The notes under the pieces: model-generated
What the model was told of the DNA's origin: nothing
The model's input: the letters and a program-made list of their open reading frames with translations, nothing else
Databases searched by the model: none
Shown here: positions 8,118-16,606 of the stretch, piece by piece
How the letters are laid out: every line of letters begins with the position of its first letter
Position numbering within the stretch: the stretch's first letter is position 1
Assembly: GCF_002257705.1 (NCBI RefSeq)
Contig: NZ_LSLK01000032.1
Coordinates: 25,040 to 89,039, forward strand
From: Sporomusa silvacetica DSM 10669
Lineage (GTDB): Bacteria; Bacillota; Negativicutes; Sporomusales; Sporomusaceae
Length of the DNA stretch: 64,000 bases
Reading direction: 5' to 3'
Made by a program: the position numbers and the translations under genes

Positions 8118-9056
8118 TTACCGACTGACGCTGTTAGCTACAATGGCTACCCAGCCGCCTTCTTCTATCACTCTATCAATAACAAACTCATTCTCAATCA
8201 GCGCTTGGGTAACATCGCTTAAACGTTCACTAATAATACCGCTGGCAATGAAGACACCGGTATTATTCAGTCGGCTACGGACATCTGGCAGCATTTTTAT
8301 AATTATGTTAGCAATAATATTGGCAACAATAACATCCGCCTTGCCTGTTACACCTGTTAAAAGATCTCCTTGGGTAACTGTAACAGTATCTATAACCTTG
8401 TTAAAGGTAACATTTTCTGTTGCGACCCGTACTGCCACTGGATCAAGATCAATAGCATGAACCAAAGTTGCACCCAATTTAGCTGCAGCTACTGACAAAA
8501 TACCGGAACCGGTACCCACATCAAAGACAGTCTGGCCTGGCTTGATTACATCCTCCAGTGAGCGTATACACATCGAAGTGGTATGATGTGTACCTGTACC
8601 GAAAGCCATCCCCGGATCAAGTTCAATAATGATGTCATCTTCAGCGGGCAGATATTCTTCCCATGACGGTTTAATGACAATATGCTCACTTACCCGTACT
8701 GGATGAAAATATTCTTTCCAGGACGAGGCCCAATCCTCCTCCTGGACTTCACGGCAATGTATGCAGCCACGCCCTTTGTCAAGATCATGTTCCTTTAGAC
8801 TGTTGAACCGTTCTTCAAACACGCGCAGTTTATCATCTAAGAACTCATCAACAGGCAAATAAGCCTTAATAGTTACAACTTCAGTCTCCAGTTCTTCGGG
8901 GATGTCGCAGTAATCCCAACTTCCTGAGCGCCGGTAAGTATTAATCAATTCAGGATCTTCTATTACTACCCCGCTTGCCCCTAGATCATGGAAGATATTA
9001 GCTACTGCTTCTGTAGCTTCATGGGAGGTTTGAATGCTGATCTCAGACCATTTCAT
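8118..9056 (-). CDS. prmA: Ribosomal protein L11 methyltransferase
   Basis: A 312-residue class I SAM methyltransferase that trimethylates ribosomal protein uL11. The N-terminal recognition domain starts MKWSEISIQTSHEAT. The Rossmann part holds the SAM motif VFDVGTGSGILSVAAAKLGA, the PrmA signature DPGMAFGTGTHHTT, and VANIIANIIIKMLP. The start at 9056 has AAGGGG 9 nt upstream; an in-frame start 8 codons earlier would cover the RBS. It lies downstream of dnaJ. Confidence 0.95.
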   Translation of the reverse strand: MKWSEISIQTSHEATEAVANIFHDLGASGVVIEDPELINTYRRSGSWDYCDIPEELETEVVTIKAYLPVDEFLDDKLRVFEERFNSLKEHDLDKGRGCIHCREVQEEDWASSWKEYFHPVRVSEHIVIKPSWEEYLPAEDDIIIELDPGMAFGTGTHHTTSMCIRSLEDVIKPGQTVFDVGTGSGILSVAAAKLGATLVHAIDLDPVAVRVATENVTFNKVIDTVTVTQGDLLTGVTGKADVIVANIIANIIIKMLPDVRSRLNNTGVFIASGIISERLSDVTQALIENEFVIDRVIEEGGWVAIVANSVSR

Positions 9057-9098
9057 GCGCCATCGCCCCTTAAACTTCAATTAATAAACCACTATCAA

Positions 9099-10247
9099 TT
9101 ACATAACGCCAAAAACGTCTTTAAACTTTTTAAAAAAACCTTTTTCCTCTGCAGTAGGATCAGCGCCGCCAGCATTAGCAAACTCTCGCAACAGGTCTTT
9201 TTGGCGATTGGTTAATTTTTTAGGTGTTACGATCTTAACACGCACATGCTGATCGCCCCGCCCGTGACCTCGTAAATGCGGAATGCCTTTGTCTTTGATG
9301 CGAAATACAGTACCGGTTTGTGTCCCTTCAGGAACTTTAAGCTGGACTTTACCATCCAGGGTGGGAACTTCAATTTCATCACCCAAGGTAGCCTGCACAA
9401 AATTAATTGGTACTTCACAAATAACTTCATTGCCTTCACGTGTAAACAGTTTATGCTGTTTTACAAAAAGATAAACATACAGATCTCCGGGAGGGCCGCC
9501 ACGTTGCCCGGCTTCTCCTTCATGGGTCACTCTAAGCCGGGAACCATTATCGACACCGGCAGGAATTTTAATTTTAATTTTGCGATTAACGCGCACTTTT
9601 CCCCGGCCATGGCACTCTTTACAAGGTGATTTTATAATCTTACCTTCGCCATGACAGCGATCACAGGCCTTAACGTTAACCATGCGACCAAACGGAGTAT
9701 TTTGCGTTACCTGAACCTGTCCTGTGCCGCGGCAGTCAGGACAAGTTTCCGGATGCGTTCCCGGTGCAGAACCTGAACCTTGGCAAGCACTGCAATCTTC
9801 GGTACGAGGTACTTGAATTTCCGTATCCAATCCGAAAGCTGCTTCCTCAAATTTAATTTCCATGTCGTAGCGTAAATCAGATCCACGTTCAGGTCCTGGA
9901 TTGCGACCGCCACCAAACCCACCGAAACCAGACTGGCCAAAAAACATATCAAATATATCAGAAAATCCACCAGCCCCAGCACCACCGCCAAACCCGCCAG
10001 CGCCACCACCGTTAGCAGCATCAAACGCAGCATGACCAAATTGGTCATACTGCGCCCGGCGCTCGGTATTAGATAGAATTTCGTAAGCTTCGTTGACTTC
10101 TTTGAACTTTTCTTCGGTTTCCTTAGGGTTATCGCGGTTAACGTCAGGATGGTACTTGCGGGCCAATTTACGGTACGCTTTTTTCAACTCATCTTCAGAT
10201 GCTGTTTTGGCTACACCCAGCACTTCATAATAGTCTCGCTTACTCAC
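9099..10247 (-). CDS. dnaJ: Chaperone DnaJ (Hsp40)
   Basis: A 382-residue type I DnaJ. The J domain (residues 1-70) has the HPD motif in KYHPDVNRDNP. A Gly/Phe-rich linker (about 75-120) follows, then a zinc-finger domain with four CxxCxGxG-type repeats (CSACQGSG, CPDCRGTG, CDRCHGEG, CKECHGRG). The C-terminal substrate-binding domains complete it. It delivers clients to DnaK and stimulates its ATPase. It is the last heat-shock gene of the hrcA operon, 20 nt after dnaK. Confidence 0.98.
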   Translation of the reverse strand: MSKRDYYEVLGVAKTASEDELKKAYRKLARKYHPDVNRDNPKETEEKFKEVNEAYEILSNTERRAQYDQFGHAAFDAANGGGAGGFGGGAGAGGFSDIFDMFFGQSGFGGFGGGRNPGPERGSDLRYDMEIKFEEAAFGLDTEIQVPRTEDCSACQGSGSAPGTHPETCPDCRGTGQVQVTQNTPFGRMVNVKACDRCHGEGKIIKSPCKECHGRGKVRVNRKIKIKIPAGVDNGSRLRVTHEGEAGQRGGPPGDLYVYLFVKQHKLFTREGNEVICEVPINFVQATLGDEIEVPTLDGKVQLKVPEGTQTGTVFRIKDKGIPHLRGHGRGDQHVRVKIVTPKKLTNRQKDLLREFANAGGADPTAEEKGFFKKFKDVFGVM

Positions 10248-10267
10248 TTCACACCATCCCAGCTATT

Positions 10268-12112
10268 TTATTTCTTATCTTCGTCCACCACTTTATACTC
10301 AGCATCAACTACTTTGTCATCCTGTGGAGCAGCGCCCTCAGGAGCTTGTTGACCGCCTGGTTGTGCGCCTTCGGCTTGCGCCGTTGCCTGATACATAGCA
10401 GTTGATAATTCATAAAGCGGCTTGGTAAGAGCTTCGGTATCAGCCTTGATCACTTCAATGTCACTGCCTTTTAAAGACTCTTTAAGTTTGTTAGCAGCTT
10501 GTTGAACCTGCTCTACCAGCGCTTTGTCGGCCTTATCACCAAAGTCTTTAATGGTTTTTTCCGCATTATATACCAAAGAGTCAGCATTGTTGCGTACTTC
10601 TATTTCATCTTTGCGTTTTTTATCTTCAGCTGCATGGGATTCGGCCTCTTTAACCATTTTTTCCACTTCATCTTTATCCAGACCGCCAGAAGAAGTAATG
10701 GTAATCTTCTGTTCTTTACCTGTGCCTAAATCTTTTGCCGATACATGAACAATACCATTGGCATCAATGTCAAAGCTAACTTCGATGCGTGGTACGCCAC
10801 GGGGAGCAGGCGGAATTCCTGAGAGTTCAAAGCGTCCGAGGGTTTTGTTATAGGAGGCCATTTCCCGCTCGCCTTGGAGGACATGAATATCAACAGACGG
10901 TTGATTATCAGCAGCAGTCGAGAAGGTTTGGCTCTTGGAAGTCGGAATGGTAGTATTGCGGTCAATGATTTTGGTGAAAACCCCGCCTAGAGTTTCAATA
11001 CCCAAAGACAGTGGTGTAACATCTAACAGCAGTACGTCTTTGACTTCGCCGACAAGTACACCGGCTTGGATAGCTGCGCCAACAGCCACGCACTCGTCCG
11101 GGTTAACCCCTTTGTGTGGTTCCTTACCTAAAGACTTTTTAATGGCTTCCTGAACAGCAGGAATACGAGTAGAACCACCAACAAGAATAACTTTAGCAAT
11201 ATCATTTGCGGTTAATCCGGCATCACTTAATGCTTGACGGGTTGGTCCCATAGTAGATTCGACAAGATCAGCTGTTAACTCATCAAATTTGGCACGAGTC
11301 AAGTTGAGATCAAGATGTTTCGGGCCAGTTTGGTCAGCCGTTATGAACGGTAGATTAACATTAGTAGTAAGTACCCCTGACAACTCAATCTTAGCTTTTT
11401 CAGCAGCTTCTTTCAGACGCTGCATAGCCATGCGATCATTGGCCAAATCAATACCCTGTTCTTTTTTGAATTCGCTTACCAGCCAGTTTACAACACGCTC
11501 ATCAAAATCATCACCACCAAGACGGTTATTGCCGCTGGTAGCCTTAACTTCAAATACACCATCGCCTAACTCAAGAATAGACACATCAAATGTGCCACCC
11601 CCTAAATCAAATACCAACACAGTATGGTCATTACTTTTCTCCATACCATATGCCAACGCAGCTGCTGTAGGCTCATTAATAATACGTAGCACTTCCAGAC
11701 CGGCGATAGCGCCAGCATCCTTTGTGGCTTGACGTTGACTGTCAGTAAAGTAAGCAGGTACGGTAATTACCGCCTGACTTACTGTTTCACCAAGATACGC
11801 TTCTGCGTCGGCTTTAAGTTTTTGCAAAATCATTGCCGAAATTTCCTGGGGAGTATAGTCTTTTCCTTCAATATTTACCTTATAAGTAGTACCCATATGA
11901 CGTTTGATGGAGCTAACAGTACCGTCAGGATTAGATACTGCCTGACGCTTAGCTATCTGCCCAATAAGGCGCTCACCATTTTTTGAAAAACCTACAACTG
12001 AAGGGGTAATACGGCTGCCTTCCGGATTTGGAATAACAACAGGTTCGCCGCCTTCCATTACAGCCACACATGAGTTAGTAGTACCAAGGTCAATACCAAT
12101 TACTTTTGCCAT
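10268..12112 (-). CDS. dnaK: Chaperone DnaK (Hsp70)
   Basis: A 614-residue Hsp70. The N-terminal ATPase domain starts MAKVIGIDLGTTNSCVAV and contains the IDLGTTNS, VFDLGGGTFDVSIL and GGSTRIPAVQ signatures. The substrate-binding domain follows the DVTPLSLGIET linker region. The helical lid ends in the conserved acidic tail DDKVVDAEYKVVDEDKK. It lacks the roughly 24-residue loop of Gram-negative DnaK, as is normal for Firmicutes (inferred from length). It folds nascent and stress-damaged proteins with DnaJ and GrpE. Confidence 0.99.
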   Translation of the reverse strand: MAKVIGIDLGTTNSCVAVMEGGEPVVIPNPEGSRITPSVVGFSKNGERLIGQIAKRQAVSNPDGTVSSIKRHMGTTYKVNIEGKDYTPQEISAMILQKLKADAEAYLGETVSQAVITVPAYFTDSQRQATKDAGAIAGLEVLRIINEPTAAALAYGMEKSNDHTVLVFDLGGGTFDVSILELGDGVFEVKATSGNNRLGGDDFDERVVNWLVSEFKKEQGIDLANDRMAMQRLKEAAEKAKIELSGVLTTNVNLPFITADQTGPKHLDLNLTRAKFDELTADLVESTMGPTRQALSDAGLTANDIAKVILVGGSTRIPAVQEAIKKSLGKEPHKGVNPDECVAVGAAIQAGVLVGEVKDVLLLDVTPLSLGIETLGGVFTKIIDRNTTIPTSKSQTFSTAADNQPSVDIHVLQGEREMASYNKTLGRFELSGIPPAPRGVPRIEVSFDIDANGIVHVSAKDLGTGKEQKITITSSGGLDKDEVEKMVKEAESHAAEDKKRKDEIEVRNNADSLVYNAEKTIKDFGDKADKALVEQVQQAANKLKESLKGSDIEVIKADTEALTKPLYELSTAMYQATAQAEGAQPGGQQAPEGAAPQDDKVVDAEYKVVDEDKK

Positions 12113-12146
12113 TATCGAATTCCTCCTTAAGTAAAAATCTTGTTAA

Positions 12147-12704
12147 TTAGTTTCCTACTACTTTTACCATACTGGGACGGATTAATCGTCCCTTCACTTT
12201 GTAACCTTTTTGCAATTCTTCAACTACCATGCCATCAGGCTGGGTATCATCTTCAACCCGCATGACAGCTTCATGCTGGGATGGGTCAAAAATAGTACCG
12301 ACAGCATTGACAGACTCTACACCCATTTGGGACAGAGCATTGTGCAATTGTTTGAAGATCATTTGCACTCCTGTTGCCAATGTATCAAGATCTGTGGCCT
12401 TACTGGCCGTTGCTCGTTCAAAGTTATCTACCACAGGCAGTAGCTCACAAACAATTTGTTCAGCTACTACTGTTGATAATTCTTCCTTCTCCTGCCTGGT
12501 ACGTCGACGAAAATTATCAAAATCGGCCTGTAATCGTTTATACCGGTCATTCATTTCGTCAATCAGCCGGCTCTTCTCCTCTAACACGCTCATCAATTGA
12601 TTTACGTCATCAGATGCCAAACATATTTCAGGATTTTCGTCAGATGCTTCGTCGAGAACACTTTCTTGTTCTGGTTGCTCTTGCTCTTTTTCCTTTTGTG
12701 TCAC
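12147..12704 (-). CDS. grpE: Nucleotide exchange factor GrpE
   Basis: A 185-residue GrpE. An acidic, Glu/Gln-rich disordered N-terminus (residues 1-40) leads into the long dimerisation coiled coil. The beta domain carries the family signature LLPVVDNFERA and the C-terminal GYKVKGRLIRPSMVKV. The start is a GTG at 12704 with GGAGGTG upstream. It exchanges ADP for ATP on DnaK. In many Firmicutes grpE directly follows hrcA; here the chaperonin gene lies between them. Confidence 0.97.
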   Translation of the reverse strand: MTQKEKEQEQPEQESVLDEASDENPEICLASDDVNQLMSVLEEKSRLIDEMNDRYKRLQADFDNFRRRTRQEKEELSTVVAEQIVCELLPVVDNFERATASKATDLDTLATGVQMIFKQLHNALSQMGVESVNAVGTIFDPSQHEAVMRVEDDTQPDGMVVEELQKGYKVKGRLIRPSMVKVVGN

Positions 12705-12721
12705 TAACTTTCACCTCCAAG

Positions 12722-14305
12722 TTAAAAATCAGGCATGCTGTTATCGGTGCCGCCCGCTTTCTGGGCATTGGCTCCTTCTTCTTTTTTCTTAATAATAGTA
12801 TCAATACGCAAAATAGCCACAGCCACTTCACCAGCGGCCTTAATAGCATGAAGCTTGACTGGGACAGGATCAATTACACCCCGTGCCAGCATATTGACTA
12901 CTTCACCAGTATCACAATCAATGCCTAACGAATCTGAGTTTTGCGCCACTTGCATAGTCATAACTTCTTCTACTTTTTCCAGTGGATTAAAACCGGCATT
13001 CTCTACAATTTGGGACAATGGCTGTTTCAGTGCATTGGCCACACAGTCAAGGCCATAGGCAGCCATGCCTTTGAGATTCTCCCGGTATTTGATAACCTCG
13101 CGCGCCATAGCAATTTCGATTGAACCACCCCCTGGCACATAGCCGCCTTTCACTGCCGCCTGTACACTGGATGCCGCATCTTTAGCAATACGCTCGCGTT
13201 CTCCCACCACCTCTTCTGTAGCTGCGCCGACCAAAATAGTGGCCATAGGTTTGCCATTACCACCAATGACGCGCACTTGTTCAAGCTTTTCATCCTGGTA
13301 TACCTTTTCTGCAGTACCCAGGTACTTTCCAATATCGCCAGATTCTTTTTTAAGACCTGTACGTTTAATCATGCGTGCACCTGTGTGGTCGGCTACCCGC
13401 CGCAAATCTTTTGAGGATACACGCTCAATAACCATTATATTTGCATCTGTAAGTATTTCTTCAGCAGCACTATGTACGCCCCGGTCCACCATAACTACGC
13501 TGACACCAAGCTCGACAATTTTCTGCACGTTTTGCTTAAACTCATCTTGCAGATCAATATAGCGTTTAAAGCCGGTCTCGGTACTTAAGGCCTCATCTTC
13601 AATCTCTTCTGGTTCAAGCGCATCATCAACAAGCAGTAACTTTGCAGCTACTATTTTTTCCGGCATTTCTTGGGACATACGTTCGTGATCAACAATAACA
13701 CCCATAAATACTTCATTGTTAGCACTAGCTTCGGCTGTGATAATTTCGGATAACTTGAAATTGTATTCATTAAGTTTTTCTACGCCGATCAGCTTAGCAG
13801 CTTCTACAACTAAATCGGCAATATCCTCATGCTCCCGTCCGGCAATCATGGCAATACTCCGAAGAATAGGGTCATTAACATCAGTAATGGTACGCGAGCG
13901 CTCGCGTACACCCTCTAAACTTTTGGTGATACCATATTTCACACCTTCAATGACCCTAGCGACCGGTACGCCGCGCATGACTTGGTTTACACCCTCTGAG
14001 ACCAGACTGCCAGCCATAATTGTGGTTGTGGTTGTACCATCACCCACTTCTGCCTGTTGCGCTTTGGCCGTATTAATAAGCATTTTGGCTGCTGGATGGT
14101 TAACATCCATTTTATCTAATATAGTGACACCATCATTGGTAATAATGACTTCACCAAAACGGTCAACCAGCATAGTATCAAGTCCTTTAGGACCGATAGT
14201 TCCTTCCACAGCAGCAGTTATGGCCCGTACAGCATTGGCATTTGTTAACAGTGCGGCTAGCCGCTCATCAACATCAGCACCACTGCCAGCTTGCTTCAAA
14301 TTCAT
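12722..14305 (-). CDS. Group III (archaeal-like, thermosome-related) chaperonin
   Basis: A 527-residue chaperonin closer to archaeal thermosome/CCT than to GroEL. Visible are the group II style nucleotide motifs TIGPKGLDTMLVD, VTNDG-like IITNDGVTILDKM, and GDGTTTTTIMAG. The apical region reads VVMVDRGVHSAAEEIL and ERVSSKDLRRVADHTGA, and the C-terminal equatorial part contains YVPGGGSIE. GroEL-specific motifs are absent. Group III chaperonins were described in Carboxydothermus and several other Firmicutes, encoded inside the dnaK operon; they are reported to close with a built-in lid and to need no GroES. Here the gene sits between hrcA and grpE (14 and 17 nt gaps). RBS GGAGG precedes the ATG. 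No groES is adjacent. Confidence 0.93.
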   Translation of the reverse strand: MNLKQAGSGADVDERLAALLTNANAVRAITAAVEGTIGPKGLDTMLVDRFGEVIITNDGVTILDKMDVNHPAAKMLINTAKAQQAEVGDGTTTTTIMAGSLVSEGVNQVMRGVPVARVIEGVKYGITKSLEGVRERSRTITDVNDPILRSIAMIAGREHEDIADLVVEAAKLIGVEKLNEYNFKLSEIITAEASANNEVFMGVIVDHERMSQEMPEKIVAAKLLLVDDALEPEEIEDEALSTETGFKRYIDLQDEFKQNVQKIVELGVSVVMVDRGVHSAAEEILTDANIMVIERVSSKDLRRVADHTGARMIKRTGLKKESGDIGKYLGTAEKVYQDEKLEQVRVIGGNGKPMATILVGAATEEVVGERERIAKDAASSVQAAVKGGYVPGGGSIEIAMAREVIKYRENLKGMAAYGLDCVANALKQPLSQIVENAGFNPLEKVEEVMTMQVAQNSDSLGIDCDTGEVVNMLARGVIDPVPVKLHAIKAAGEVAVAILRIDTIIKKKEEGANAQKAGGTDNSMPDF

Positions 14306-14319
14306 GTAGTTCCTCCCAT

Positions 14320-15351
14320 CTATAACACTTTGTACTGTTTCAAAATTTCACCTAAATGGCGTTGCATAAACTTAAGCACTGACATGGTCTTACCATATTC
14401 CATTCTGGTAGGTCCAAGCACGGCTACAGTCCCTACTACCTGACCATCGATACGGTAGGTGGCCTGAACAACACTGCAATCATGAATGCCAGTATATTTA
14501 TTCTCCTGACCAATCGTAACAATCACACCGTCACTGTTGGACATGTGGAGAATATCGCATAGTAACCTGTCTTCTTCAAGCATGGTTAAGAGTCCTTTGA
14601 TTTTATCAACATCCCTGAATTCAGGCTGATTTAGCATTTGAGTTGTGCCGCCAAGGTACACCTTCTCATTTTTTTCAACAGTAAGCACTTGCTTTAAGAG
14701 TGTGATCGCTCGCTCATACACTTGAGGATCAGGCAAAATATCATTTTGTATATCTTTTAGAACCGGCGTCGTGATCCGGTCAACAGCCAACCCTCCCAGA
14801 CGGGAATTTATAGCATTGGCCACACGCCCCAAATCCTCATGATTAAGCCCCTCAGGTATTGCGATAATTTTGTTTTCTAACAGGCCTGTGTCTGTAACGA
14901 TGACAACAATCGAACGTCGCTCATCCAGTGGTAAAAACTGAATGTATTTAAAGGTACATTGCGACACTTGTGGTGCCAAGACCATGGATACATTACTGGT
15001 CATGCGGGACATAATCTTAACAGTTTCTTGAAAAACCTCTTCCATTCGACGCGCTTTGGTATGATACCAATTATCAATGATTGCGATATCTCTGTCGGAA
15101 ATCTGAGGTGGAGCCAGTAAGCAATCAACATAAAAGCGGTAGCCTTTAACTGACGGTATTCTGCCAGAGGAAGTATGTGGTTGTTCAAGATAGCCCAAAA
15201 GTTCCAAATCTGCCATTTCATTGCGAACGGTGGCCGGACTAATGCCTAACTCATACTTACGGGCAATCGTCCGTGAACCGACCGGTTCGGCAGTAGATAT
15301 ATAATCGTCAATAATAGCCTGTAAAATTTGCCGCTTTCTTTCATCTAGCAT
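14320..15351 (-). CDS. hrcA: Heat-inducible transcription repressor HrcA
   Basis: A 343-residue HrcA. The N-terminal winged helix starts MLDERKRQILQAIIDDYI and holds the recognition motif SPATVRNEMADLELLGYLEQPHTSSGR (residues about 38-64). The GAF-like and dimerisation domains follow, ending in VLKFMQRHLGEIL. It binds CIRCE and represses class I heat-shock genes. The ATG at 15351 is preferred (GGGAGG 8 nt upstream) over a GTG three codons earlier that overlaps the RBS. A CIRCE lies 20 nt upstream, so it represses its own operon, including the group III chaperonin. Confidence 0.97.
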   Translation of the reverse strand: MLDERKRQILQAIIDDYISTAEPVGSRTIARKYELGISPATVRNEMADLELLGYLEQPHTSSGRIPSVKGYRFYVDCLLAPPQISDRDIAIIDNWYHTKARRMEEVFQETVKIMSRMTSNVSMVLAPQVSQCTFKYIQFLPLDERRSIVVIVTDTGLLENKIIAIPEGLNHEDLGRVANAINSRLGGLAVDRITTPVLKDIQNDILPDPQVYERAITLLKQVLTVEKNEKVYLGGTTQMLNQPEFRDVDKIKGLLTMLEEDRLLCDILHMSNSDGVIVTIGQENKYTGIHDCSVVQATYRIDGQVVGTVAVLGPTRMEYGKTMSVLKFMQRHLGEILKQYKVL

Positions 15352-15370
15352 GGGGTCCACCTCCCTCTTG

Positions 15371-15437
15371 TTAGCACTCGTGTCAGTCGAGTGCTAACAC
15401 CTACTAAAAAAATACCACTCATTGGGATTAATGTCAA
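15371..15437 (-). promoter_or_regulatory. Sigma-A promoter with CIRCE operator for the hrcA-dnaK operon
   Basis: A perfect CIRCE (TTAGCACTC, 9 nt, GAGTGCTAA) occupies 15371-15397. Upstream on the minus strand are TTGACA (15432-15437) and TATTTT (15409-15414), spaced exactly 17 nt. CIRCE therefore covers the transcription start, the standard arrangement for HrcA repression. The promoter drives hrcA, the chaperonin, grpE, dnaK and dnaJ. Confidence 0.97.
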
Positions 15438-15453
15438 GATAGTAAATGTGTAT

Positions 15454-16593
15454 TTAGTCAGGCAAAAACGAACGAAATACAATATTGCCAAACTTCATAC
15501 CGCGCTCAGTTAACCATATCTGTTTAGTATCTGTTGCTACTAAACCTTGACGGTTGAGATTGTTCCAAACCTCACCAAATTGACTGAAAAAATCAGTTGC
15601 AAAATATTGGTTAAATGCTGCGACTCCCATTCCCTCTACAGTCCGTAAGGCTAAAAAAATATATTCAGCCATCGACTCGTTTTTTGTAAGCTGTTCTTTC
15701 ATAGCAACAGATGAACTTCCGGTTGCTATCGCTTCAATATAGTCCTCAATCCCTGTTACCTGGCTTGTCCTCTCACCCTGTAAAAAGGAATGTGCTGCAC
15801 AGCCAAGACCTAAATATGGCTGATATTGCCAGTATTTTAGGTTATGGCGGCATTCGCTTCCTGGGCGGGCGAAGTTTGAAATTTCATAGCGCATGAGACC
15901 GTGGTTGGGTAAAAAATCAGTCATACGATCATACATAGATTCTTCCTCTATCTCATCTGGTAAGACAAGTACGCCTTGGTCATAAGCAGTTGCGAGTGGA
16001 GTACCTGCTTCCAGTTTAAGACCATAGACTGAAATATGACTGGTATTCAGTGCTACTGCCTGTTCAAGTTCCTGGGCAAAACCGTCACTAGTCTGTCCTG
16101 GCAAGCCATACATCAAATCAATACTTATATTAGTAAACCCAACGTTGTAAGCAGACTCTATCGCCGCAAGACTATCTGGCGTTCGATGAATTCGTCCCAG
16201 GCAGGCAAGCAATTTGTCATTAAAAGATTGAACACCAAAACTGAGCCTATTTATACCCATAGCCTTTATCGCAATCAATTGCTCTTTGGTGACTGTACCC
16301 GGATTGGCCTCCATACTGATTTCCGCCCCAGGTTGGATAGTAAAGTTCATAGTCAAGCTTGTAAGTACTTTGTCCAACAGAGGCACAGGCAGTACACTGG
16401 GTGTGCCGCCACCAATATAGACTGTGTCAACAGGTGGTTTACATAGCATACCGCCCTGATCAGCAATCTGCTGACACAAGGCGGTAGTATAGGCATCAAA
16501 CAGATGCTCAGCTAGAGCATACGAAGAAAAGTCACAATATAAACATTTTTTCCGGCAAAACGGAATATGCACATATAGACCAAGCTTACTCAT
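15454..16593 (-). CDS. hemW: Radical SAM heme chaperone HemW (HemN-like)
   Basis: A 379-residue HemN-like radical-SAM protein. It starts MSKLGLYVHIPFCRKKCLYC with the CxxxCxxC iron-sulfur motif extended as CLYCDF. The TIM-barrel continues with YIGGGTPSVLP and SFGVQSFND, and a HemN C-terminal domain follows. HemW proteins bind heme and act in heme trafficking rather than as coproporphyrinogen dehydrogenase. True HemN motifs cannot be fully excluded by eye, but length and position (lepA-hemW-hrcA, conserved in Firmicutes) support HemW. It follows lepA by 13 nt. Confidence 0.92.
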   Translation of the reverse strand: MSKLGLYVHIPFCRKKCLYCDFSSYALAEHLFDAYTTALCQQIADQGGMLCKPPVDTVYIGGGTPSVLPVPLLDKVLTSLTMNFTIQPGAEISMEANPGTVTKEQLIAIKAMGINRLSFGVQSFNDKLLACLGRIHRTPDSLAAIESAYNVGFTNISIDLMYGLPGQTSDGFAQELEQAVALNTSHISVYGLKLEAGTPLATAYDQGVLVLPDEIEEESMYDRMTDFLPNHGLMRYEISNFARPGSECRHNLKYWQYQPYLGLGCAAHSFLQGERTSQVTGIEDYIEAIATGSSSVAMKEQLTKNESMAEYIFLALRTVEGMGVAAFNQYFATDFFSQFGEVWNNLNRQGLVATDTKQIWLTERGMKFGNIVFRSFLPD

Positions 16594-16606
16594 AGTTGCT
16601 TTACCT

